From assembly GCA_017619935.1 (NCBI GenBank), contig JAFZRJ010000019.1:1-64000 (forward strand): a stretch of 64,000 nucleotides of DNA, in the 5' to 3' direction. The notes under the pieces are model-generated. The model did not search any database. It was not told the origin of the DNA and worked only from the letters and a program-made list of their open reading frames with translations. Of this stretch, positions 36,484-45,294 are shown piece by piece. Positions within the stretch are counted from its first letter, which is position 1. Every line of letters begins with the position of its first letter. Position numbers and translations under genes: made by a program. This DNA comes from Muribaculaceae bacterium. GTDB lineage: Bacteria; Bacteroidota; Bacteroidia; Bacteroidales; Muribaculaceae.

Positions 36484-37062
36484 CTAATCGTTTTGATGAA
36501 TCTCGCGAATCACGCGACAAGGGTTGCCGGCCGCCAACACACCGTCGGGGATGTCGTGAGTCACCACCGACCCTCCGGCAATCACCGAGTTGGAGCCGAT
36601 GGTCACCCCCGGCATCACACACACGTTACCACCAATCCACACGTTGTTGCCCACGGTGATGGGCAGTGAATATTGCATTCCTCCATTGCGTCGTTTCACG
36701 TCCAGCGGATGGCCGGCGGTGTAGAAAGCGCAGTTTGGAGCGATGAACACGTTGTCGCCGAAAGTAACGCGGGCTTCATCCAGAATCACAAGATTGGTGT
36801 TGGCGAAGAAATTTTCCCCGATGCTGATATTAAAGCCATAGTCGCACAGGAACGGAGAAATGATTTTGAAGCGTTTGCCCGTGTGCCCCAACAACTGGCG
36901 CATGAGGGCATCGCGTTCGGCAACCTGTGACGGCCGCAATTGATTGTAGTCGAAGCAGCGGTCGTGGCATTTTGCCAATTCGTCAAGCAGCAGATGGTTG
37001 TCGGAGGCGTCGTAGAGGTCGCCGCTCATCATTTTCTGAATCTCTTGTTCCAGTTCACTCAT
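36484..37062 (-). CDS. Maltose/galactoside O-acetyltransferase family protein
   Basis: 192-aa hexapeptide-repeat acetyltransferase. The N-terminal helical part (KMMSGDLYDASDNHLLLDEL) and the left-handed beta-helix with VFIAPNCAFYTAGHPLD, where His is the catalytic base of the family, match Maa/NodL-type enzymes that transfer acetyl from acetyl-CoA to sugars. VWIGGNVCVMPGVTIG and AAGNPCRVIRE close the domain. It lies 70 bp downstream of gyrB and 4 bp upstream of the binding-protein gene. A functional link to the importer is not obvious. Confidence 0.9.
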   Translation of the reverse strand: MSELEQEIQKMMSGDLYDASDNHLLLDELAKCHDRCFDYNQLRPSQVAERDALMRQLLGHTGKRFKIISPFLCDYGFNISIGENFFANTNLVILDEARVTFGDNVFIAPNCAFYTAGHPLDVKRRNGGMQYSLPITVGNNVWIGGNVCVMPGVTIGSNSVIAGGSVVTHDIPDGVLAAGNPCRVIREIHQND

Positions 37063-37132
37063 TGTTTGCTCCTGTAACTTTAGAGACGCGACATCAGCCG
37101 CGTCCCTATCCTATATTTCACCTCAAAATTTG

Positions 37133-39172
<2,040 letters not shown>

Positions 39173-39200
39173 TTATGAATCCTTATCGCCTAAAAACATA

Positions 39201-39230
39201 CAAAATTACAAAAAATGTATCGATTTTCAA
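39201..39230 (-). promoter_or_regulatory. Promoter for gyrB
   Basis: Minus strand: TTG (39230-39228), 19-bp spacer, TAATTTTG (39208-39201). Leader of about 90 nt. Confidence 0.72.
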
Positions 39231-39254
39231 GCAAAACAAACCCTTAAAAAACAA

Positions 39255-39290
39255 TAAAACAGCGTTGCTGCCCACTAAAAAATGGGCGGC
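39255..39290 (-). terminator. Possible terminator after the AAA ATPase gene
   Basis: An 8-bp stem GCTGCCCA / TGGGCGGC (39267-39290, one G-T pair, 8-nt loop), 74 bp after the stop; on the minus strand it is followed by AACGCTGTTTTATTG, an interrupted T-run. Confidence 0.4.
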
Positions 39291-39364
39291 ATCAAAATGA
39301 GGTGAGATAATGCATTTAATTAAAAAGATTCCGGCTCATTAAGTGGTTGCTGAGTTACACTTAA

Positions 39365-40687
39365 TTATTCAGGTGCAAGCCATTGCCAAGCCCATTGTGT
39401 GAGTGGTGCAGGGCAGCTTAGCAGGCCACAGTTGTTCTGAAGGTTGAGCATTGAGAATCGAATACGGTGTTTGGGGCGGTATTTATTGTTGTATACCGAC
39501 AGACTTCGGCCACTAATGTTTCCTTCGGCTTTCACTTCGATAGGGACAATTTCATTGCCCCATTGCACTACAAATTCCACTTCGGCCGTACTGCTTGGGG
39601 ACCAGTAATGAGGCGAGGCATTTCCGTCCATTGTCATGAGCGATTGTAAGACGGCATTCTCAGCAATGGCTCCCTTAAACTCGGTGTAGTTTGACACTTT
39701 GTCCATTATTGCGCTTGCAGGTAATAGAGCGAGTCTACGCAGCAATCCACAGTCACATGCGTAGACTTTGAAGGCATTTGGATTGCTGTAGGCTTTGAGA
39801 GGCAGGCCTGGTTTGGAGATGTTGTTGATGCGGTAAATCATACCGGCGTCTTCAAGCCAAAGCAGGGCGTCTTCGTAGTCTTTGGAGCGTGCCCCCGTCT
39901 TGATGACGTTATAGATAAACTTTCGGTTTTCTTTGGCAAGTTGCGACGGCAGGGAGTGCCAGATTGCTTTAATACGTGGTATCTCAAATGGGGTAGCGTA
40001 CTTTGAAAAATCCATCTCATAGAGATCCAAGATTCCTTGTAAAACATTGTCGACTACCTCCATCCCTCGGTTTTCGAGCATCGCTACAGACGCTTCTGGC
40101 ATGCCGCCACAAATCATGTAACGTCTATATTCAAGCTTTAGTTTGTTGAAAATAATCTCGGGCAAGTGTCTTGGCTCGGTAATACTCTCTATGTATTGAT
40201 AGGTTTTCTGGTCACTTACAGCCAAGAACTCTTTAAACGAAATAGGGAGCATTCTCATCACTTGCACCTTGCCAACAGGGACGCTCATGCGACGATTTTT
40301 CACAGCCACCCCCAAAAGCGACCCTGCGGCCATCACATGATATTGAGGAGCGTCCTCCAAAAAATATTTTAGACTGTTTAATGCTTCTTCGCACTCCTGT
40401 ATTTCATCAAAAATCAGCAAAGTCTTGCCAGGTTGCAAAGGCACGTCGCAATATAACTCCAGTTCTTTGATTATTCTTTCAGGGTCTTTTGTTGTTTGAA
40501 ATGCGCTTTTTAACTCGGGATGTCGGTCGAAGTCAAACGTCGCGCAGTAGTCAAAAAACTCTTTGCCAAACTCCTTCATGGCCCACGTTTTGCCAATTTG
40601 TCGCGAGCCAGTCAGCAGAATAGGTTTGCGATGTGGGTCATCCTTCCAACACATGAAATCCTTGATGATGTCTCTTTTGATTTTCAT
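39365..40687 (-). CDS. AAA ATPase with DUF4143 domain
   Basis: 440 aa from ATG 40687 (MKIKRDIIKDF); the frame upstream runs through the leader. Walker A is LTGSRQIGKT with Lys33, Walker B IFDEIQ near residues 98-103, and a sensor-like GSLLGVAV follows. The C-terminal DUF4143 part ends with a PD-(D/E)XK-like block EFKGAIAENAV...AEVEFVVQ...PIEVKA, with Glu where Asp is most usual. This family is widespread in Bacteroidota, poorly understood, and not linked to a single process. The gene is somewhat AT-rich against its neighbours and lies alone between gyrB and lysA, which is consistent with acquisition. Its leader can form alternative hairpins. Confidence 0.88.
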   Translation of the reverse strand: MKIKRDIIKDFMCWKDDPHRKPILLTGSRQIGKTWAMKEFGKEFFDYCATFDFDRHPELKSAFQTTKDPERIIKELELYCDVPLQPGKTLLIFDEIQECEEALNSLKYFLEDAPQYHVMAAGSLLGVAVKNRRMSVPVGKVQVMRMLPISFKEFLAVSDQKTYQYIESITEPRHLPEIIFNKLKLEYRRYMICGGMPEASVAMLENRGMEVVDNVLQGILDLYEMDFSKYATPFEIPRIKAIWHSLPSQLAKENRKFIYNVIKTGARSKDYEDALLWLEDAGMIYRINNISKPGLPLKAYSNPNAFKVYACDCGLLRRLALLPASAIMDKVSNYTEFKGAIAENAVLQSLMTMDGNASPHYWSPSSTAEVEFVVQWGNEIVPIEVKAEGNISGRSLSVYNNKYRPKHRIRFSMLNLQNNCGLLSCPAPLTQWAWQWLAPE

Positions 40688-40694
40688 AGGTTTT

Positions 40695-40736
40695 ACACTT
40701 TTAACTTCGGAAAAGTGTTTATAAACCACACTTTTC
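40695..40736 (-). promoter_or_regulatory. Leader with mutually exclusive hairpins
   Basis: In the mRNA orientation the leader carries AAAAGTGT, then ACACTTTT, then AAAAGTGT again, the last one about 7 nt before the ATG. The central segment can pair with either flank. The first hairpin (40710-40736) is a perfect 9-bp stem with a 9-nt loop. Confidence 0.5.
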
Positions 40737-40750
40737 TGCACTTGTTGATG

Positions 40751-40782
40751 CAAAATTAATGTTTTCAAATGAATCTGCCAAA
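40751..40782 (-). promoter_or_regulatory. Promoter for the AAA ATPase gene
   Basis: Minus strand: TTTG (40782-40779), 20-bp spacer, TAATTTTG (40758-40751), giving a leader of about 60 nt. Confidence 0.7.
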
Positions 40783-40933
40783 TTTTTCATCATAAAAACA
40801 ATCTATTGGATAGATGATAATCATTGCAGAAGATGGTGGGGTGTTGGGGGGAGGGATTTAGTAATTTTTAGTGTTGGTAATATAAATTTTGAAAAATATC
40901 GGATTTTTTGGTGCGTATTTTAGTTGGAATAAT

Positions 40934-40941
40934 TACCTTTG
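40934..40941 (+). promoter_or_regulatory. -7 element (TACCTTTG) for lysA
   Basis: TACCTTTG 29 bp before the lysA ATG. The nearest TTTG lies 23 bp upstream (40907-40910), slightly further than usual. Confidence 0.5.
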
Positions 40942-40970
40942 CCGTGTTAATTGTTTAACATGGTATTTTT

Positions 40971-42140
40971 ATGGAAGGAACAGGACTGAATCAAGGGGTA
41001 TATCCCATTGACCGCTTCGAGCAGATGCGTACGCCATTCTACTGCTATGACATGGATTTGTTGCATGATACAATTAAGGAAATCAAGCAGTTGACCGAGG
41101 GATATCCTTATGTGGTCCACTATGCTTTAAAGGCAAATGCCAATCCTCGGCTTCTTAAAGAAATGGCCAGCCGTGGACTTGGCGCCGACTTGGTGAGTGG
41201 CGGAGAACTGTCGGCTGCTTTGGCTGCGGGTTTTGTACCTAACAAGATGGCGTTTTCTGGGGTCGGCAAGGCTGATTGGGAAATCAGACTGGGCCTTGAA
41301 CACGAAATAGGCTGCTTTAATGTGGAATCGGTTCCTGAACTTGAAAATATCAATGACATTGCCGGTGAGATGGGCAAAACGGCTCATGTCGCCATTAGGG
41401 TCAATCCCGATATTGATGCCCACACTCACCGTTATGTGACCACTGGCACGGCAGAGAACAAGTTTGGTGTCAGTAAGGAGATGCTTCCCGATGTGGTGAC
41501 CCTGGCGCACGATATGCCCAACATACACTTGAGTGGCTTGCATTTCCACATTGGGTCACAAATCACCCAGATGGAGCCATTCATAATGTTGTGTGACTCC
41601 ATCAATGAGCTACAGTCCTATTTCGAAATGTATGACGTGCATTTTGAAACCATCAATGTGGGTGGCGGATTGGGAATAGATTACAATCACCCAGACAGGC
41701 ACTTAATGCCGGACTTTGAACACTACTTTGGAGTATTCAAGAAACATCTTAACTTGCGTTCTGGTCAGGAACTGCACTTTGAATTGGGCCGCTCGTTGGT
41801 GGCTCAATGCGGCTCGCTGATTACCCGCGTGTTGTATGTCAAAGAAAACCGAGACAAGAAGTTCGTGATTCTTGATGCCGGCATGACCGACTTGATTAGA
41901 CCGGCACTGTATGAAGCCCATCATTTGATTCAGAACATAACTTCAGCGTCGAACGAATGTGAGACCTACGATGTGGTGGGACCCGTGTGCGAGTCCAGCG
42001 ATGTGTTTGCCCACAACTGCCAGCTGCCTACGACGCGTCGAGGCGATTTTATCGCACTTCGTTCGGTGGGTGCCTATGGTGAGTCGATGGCTTCAACCTA
42101 CAACATGCGGCGACTGCCCGGCAGTGTTTTCTTGCCTTAA
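40971..42140 (+). CDS. lysA: Diaminopimelate decarboxylase
   Basis: 389-aa PLP enzyme of fold type III that converts meso-diaminopimelate to lysine, the last step of lysine synthesis. The PLP lysine is Lys54 in HYALKANAN. Other motifs: LGADLVSGGEL, the HIGSQI loop (about 198-203), GGGLGIDY (about 229-236), the ELGRSLVAQCG segment and VGPVCESSD with the active-site Cys. The ending GAYGESMASTYNMRRLP is normal. It converges with the CotH-like gene with 26 bp between stops. Confidence 0.95.
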   Translation: MEGTGLNQGVYPIDRFEQMRTPFYCYDMDLLHDTIKEIKQLTEGYPYVVHYALKANANPRLLKEMASRGLGADLVSGGELSAALAAGFVPNKMAFSGVGKADWEIRLGLEHEIGCFNVESVPELENINDIAGEMGKTAHVAIRVNPDIDAHTHRYVTTGTAENKFGVSKEMLPDVVTLAHDMPNIHLSGLHFHIGSQITQMEPFIMLCDSINELQSYFEMYDVHFETINVGGGLGIDYNHPDRHLMPDFEHYFGVFKKHLNLRSGQELHFELGRSLVAQCGSLITRVLYVKENRDKKFVILDAGMTDLIRPALYEAHHLIQNITSASNECETYDVVGPVCESSDVFAHNCQLPTTRRGDFIALRSVGAYGESMASTYNMRRLPGSVFLP

Positions 42141-42166
42141 AATGTTAGATTAATTTGATGACTAGG

Positions 42167-43762
42167 TTAGGGCAGGGCGTTGATGCTGGCTGCTTTGACC
42201 TGGAAGAAGTTGTTGCTGCCCAGTTCCAGCAGTCGGTATTCGCCATGATTGCCCCATGGCGCAGGTTTGTCTTCAATGACCATATCCTCGCCTACGTCAT
42301 TATGGACGTAATCCCGGATTTTCGCTTGCCATGCTTGAATGCGCTCAATGGCATCGGTACAATACATCAGGTCGCTGGAGTCGGCCACAATTTCTTTGAG
42401 GTAAGCCACATATTTAGCCTTGAAATCGTCGTATTCCATGAGCCGCTGGATGAGCCTATTGCTGTTTACGCCCCATTGGAGCGGATCTTGTCGCCCGCTG
42501 TCACTCAGGTTGCCGCATTGCGTCGAAGTCCCCAGCGTGTTGTCGTAGTCGTAGGGGATGAAATAGACTTGATAGGTGTAGAGGTCTTCAGTGTTGAAAT
42601 AGAGGTAGTAATTATTGGCATTGTTCCAGTAGTCGTCCCACATTCCTACCGCCACATTCACGGCATAGGTTTTCAGCAGCAAGTCCACGTCACACACTTC
42701 TTGAATCCACTGGTAGAAACTCTCACGGCTCTTACCGTTAAGTTTGAGTTGGAAGTCGATGAGTTGGGCTTTGGCATTATCAAATCGCTTGGTGTTGGTT
42801 TCCAGCGAGTAGGTGTGGTTGGCATCGGTGTCATCGTCCCACCAGTAGTCACCGTCGTAGGTTTGCGACAATGTGGCGGGTTGGCCCACATATTTGCATT
42901 TCCACAGATTGCCTTGTGCCGAACTAAACATGGTGGTGTCCTTTCGCTGCTTGAGGTAGTTCTCATCAACAGGCTCAATCATCTCATAGATGCCGTAATA
43001 GATTTCGGCCGGATCTCCTTCCACCTTGAGCCAGAGTCGGCAATAATTGTCGCGTGAAGCGGTCCATATGCCTGCCTTGCGGAAGAGGTTGTAGCAAAAC
43101 AGTTCACGCACGTAGGCCGGGTCGTCCTTGAACCACTTGAGGTGGAATTTGCGTACGCCTTTCACCGAGTGCGCGTCGTCTTTGACGTATTTTCGCAAGT
43201 GGATACCGAAGTGAACATGCTGCCATCGGGTGTTGCCAGCATTGTGCATCTGCCCATGGTCGCCGCCCTCAGGGCGCCTGCGTGAAGTGTTGCCTTTCAG
43301 GCGCAGACCTACTGAATCAACGTCAGTTCGCTCACCATTTTGCACAAACGAGAAGCGTTTAGCCGTAATATATTGCTTGGTGTGGCTGTTGCCGTCGTAG
43401 AGTGTGAGCAAGCGGTTCCACTCGCTCAGCGAGACCAGTATGTGTATTTCGGGCAGGGCGTCCATGTCCCACACGTAGTCACACCCGGTTTTCTCGGGGT
43501 CATGGTCGGGCAACGTGGTGATTTCCAAAATCACATTGATGAGCAAGTTCACGTCGCTCACATCCACTTTGCCGTCACCATTGACATCGGCTTTAGCCTG
43601 TATCCCGGGGTCGGTCGGCAGTTCAAGGATAACGTTGATGATGGCATTTACGTCGGCCACGTCCACCTTGCTGTCGCCGTTGAGGTCGCCAGGCGTGGTG
43701 GTCGCTGCGGCATTGGTCGCCAAGGCCGTCAATATGATGATAAAAATAAGAAAATGTCTCAT
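42167..43762 (-). CDS. CotH-like kinase-fold protein with N-terminal dockerin-like module
   Basis: 531 aa. Signal peptide about residues 1-19. Residues 25-80 are a dockerin-like pair (GDLNGDSKVDVADVNAIINV and DVNGDGKVDVSDVNLLINVI), placed right after the signal peptide instead of at the C-terminus as in the other four proteins here. The remainder is a CotH-family domain: VGLRLKGNTSRRR, a KWFKDDPAYVRELFCYNLFRK segment, then YYGIYEMIEPVDENYLK, MWDDYWNNANNYYLYFN and YFIPYDYDNTLG. CotH proteins are atypical protein kinases that act on spore-coat or secreted proteins in other bacteria; activity and target here are unknown. Preceded by about 20 bp of low-complexity sequence and divergent from the rRNA methyltransferase gene. 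Confidence 0.88.
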   Translation of the reverse strand: MRHFLIFIIILTALATNAAATTTPGDLNGDSKVDVADVNAIINVILELPTDPGIQAKADVNGDGKVDVSDVNLLINVILEITTLPDHDPEKTGCDYVWDMDALPEIHILVSLSEWNRLLTLYDGNSHTKQYITAKRFSFVQNGERTDVDSVGLRLKGNTSRRRPEGGDHGQMHNAGNTRWQHVHFGIHLRKYVKDDAHSVKGVRKFHLKWFKDDPAYVRELFCYNLFRKAGIWTASRDNYCRLWLKVEGDPAEIYYGIYEMIEPVDENYLKQRKDTTMFSSAQGNLWKCKYVGQPATLSQTYDGDYWWDDDTDANHTYSLETNTKRFDNAKAQLIDFQLKLNGKSRESFYQWIQEVCDVDLLLKTYAVNVAVGMWDDYWNNANNYYLYFNTEDLYTYQVYFIPYDYDNTLGTSTQCGNLSDSGRQDPLQWGVNSNRLIQRLMEYDDFKAKYVAYLKEIVADSSDLMYCTDAIERIQAWQAKIRDYVHNDVGEDMVIEDKPAPWGNHGEYRLLELGSNNFFQVKAASINALP

Positions 43763-43820
43763 TTCCCTTAAGTACTATTGTTTAGGATGGCGAAGTTACA
43801 ACTTTTTGGCCGAAAAACAT

Positions 43821-43828
43821 TAATTTTG
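43821..43828 (+). promoter_or_regulatory. -7 element (TAATTTTG) immediately before the 43833 ATG
   Basis: TAATTTTG ends 4 bp before the start codon. With the usual spacing, transcription would begin at or next to the ATG. No clear -33 TTG lies 19-21 bp upstream. Confidence 0.5.
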
Positions 43829-43832
43829 CAGC

Positions 43833-45212
43833 ATGGAATTGCAAGACAATTTTCTGAGGCAGCTTCAGGCGTTGTTGCCCGACGAGTGGCAACAACTGCA
43901 TGAAGTCATTAGTGCAGCCGAGCCTAGCGTCAGCGTTCGTGTCAACGCAGGCAAGGGTGTCAAGCTGCCGTTGGGTGCCGACCGTGTGCCGTGGTGCGAT
44001 ACCGGATTCTATTGCTCTGAGCGGCCGTTGTTCACCTTTGACCCCGATTTTCATGCAGGGCGCTACTATGTGCAGGATGCCTCGTCAATGTTCATTCACC
44101 GTGTGTTGAGACAATTGGTCGATACGCCGGTTCGATACTTGGATTTGTGCGCTGCTCCGGGTGGCAAGACCACGGCGGCTATCGACGCCTTGCCTAGTAG
44201 GTCGCTGGTGGTGGCCAACGAAATTGTGCCATCGCGTGCGCGTGTGCTCTGCGACAACGTGGCGAAATGGGGTTGTCCCCATACGTTGGTGATGAATAAC
44301 ACCCCCGCCGATGTGGGTCGTCTTACGCATTTCTTCGATGTGATTGCAGCCGATGTCCCATGCAGTGGCGAAGGCATGATGCGCAAGGATGAGGAGGCTG
44401 TGGCGCAATGGACGCCGGCCCTGGTTCAGGAGTGTGCCACCCGCCAGCGCACCATCATCGCCGATGTTTGGTCTGCTTTGAAGCCCGGAGGACTGTTCAT
44501 TTACAGCACCTGCACCTATAACCGTGAGGAGAACGAGAAGATGGTTGAGTTCATTATCGGGGAATATGGAGCCGAGTCTGTTCCTGTTGAAATTGCGCCC
44601 GAATGGAACATCTTGTCGGCTATTGACACGACATTTCATGCTTACCGTTTCATGCCTCACCGTACCCGTGGCGAGGGGTTGTTTATGGCTGTACTCCGCA
44701 AACCGCTCGACCAGTCATTACGAAATGTGAAGTCCAAGCGCGCAAGGCAAGAAAGGTCCGTGACGTTGCCTCGCGAAGTGGCCGCATGGCTGAAGCCTGC
44801 CGAGGATTACCGCTTGGCCCTGACCAACGATGCGCTGGTGGCATTGCCACTGCGTTGGGAGAAAGAAATGGCAATGTTGCGTGATGAAATGAACGTGTGG
44901 CAAAGCGGTGTGGCACTGGCCACGGTGAAAGGAAAAAACTATGTTCCCACTCAGGCGTTGGCGTTGAGCACAGCGCTGAATTGTGAGCAATTTCCATACT
45001 GCGAGGTGGACGAAGCCACAGCCTTGGCCTATCTGCGTGGCGAGGCCATTGTGATGGATGCTCCGCGAGGCTATGTGCTGGTCACCCATCGGCAGGCTCC
45101 TCTGGGTTGGGCTAACAATTTGGGCAATCGAGCCAACAACCTTTATCCGAAATCATTGCGCATTCTCAGTACGCACGCACCGTCCACACTACCGCACGTG
45201 CTGAAACCATAA
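43833..45212 (+). CDS. rsmF: rRNA cytosine-C5 methyltransferase, RsmF/NOL1 family
   Basis: 459-aa SAM-dependent RNA m5C methyltransferase. The N-terminal part has SVSVRVNAGKG, the substrate-side motif of the family. The SAM motif is YLDLCAAPGGKTTAAID (about residues 102-118). The two catalytic cysteines lie in DVPCSGEGMMRKDEEA (motif IV) and YSTCTYNREENE (motif VI). After about residue 300 comes a C-terminal PUA-like extension (ALNCEQFPYCEVDEATALAYLRG...GYVLVTH...LGWANNLGNRANNLYP) that is typical of RsmF-type enzymes modifying 16S rRNA. The exact target base is not deducible. The start is unusually close to the -7 box. Confidence 0.87.
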   Translation: MELQDNFLRQLQALLPDEWQQLHEVISAAEPSVSVRVNAGKGVKLPLGADRVPWCDTGFYCSERPLFTFDPDFHAGRYYVQDASSMFIHRVLRQLVDTPVRYLDLCAAPGGKTTAAIDALPSRSLVVANEIVPSRARVLCDNVAKWGCPHTLVMNNTPADVGRLTHFFDVIAADVPCSGEGMMRKDEEAVAQWTPALVQECATRQRTIIADVWSALKPGGLFIYSTCTYNREENEKMVEFIIGEYGAESVPVEIAPEWNILSAIDTTFHAYRFMPHRTRGEGLFMAVLRKPLDQSLRNVKSKRARQERSVTLPREVAAWLKPAEDYRLALTNDALVALPLRWEKEMAMLRDEMNVWQSGVALATVKGKNYVPTQALALSTALNCEQFPYCEVDEATALAYLRGEAIVMDAPRGYVLVTHRQAPLGWANNLGNRANNLYPKSLRILSTHAPSTLPHVLKP

Positions 45213-45236
45213 AGCATTTTGAAACGGCCATTATGA

Positions 45237-45274
45237 TTTAAGCCTCTAAGGACTTTGGACCTTAGAGGCTTAAA
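45237..45274. terminator. Bidirectional terminator between convergent genes
   Basis: A perfect 15-bp stem TTTAAGCCTCTAAGG / CCTTAGAGGCTTAAA with an 8-nt loop between the ends of the 43833 and 45295 genes. The A/T ends of the stem supply short U-runs in both directions. Confidence 0.75.
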
Positions 45275-45294
45275 ACTATTTGTCAAGGATATGT

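Noticed and set aside
37082..37105. Short inverted repeat between gyrB and the acetyltransferase gene
   Set aside because: A 6-bp GACGCG/CGCGTC stem without a T-run; not enough for a terminator call.
39365..40687. Defence or toxin-antitoxin function for the AAA/DUF4143 gene
   Set aside because: No partner gene, restriction or toxin gene lies beside it; the family has no settled role, so no such function was assigned.
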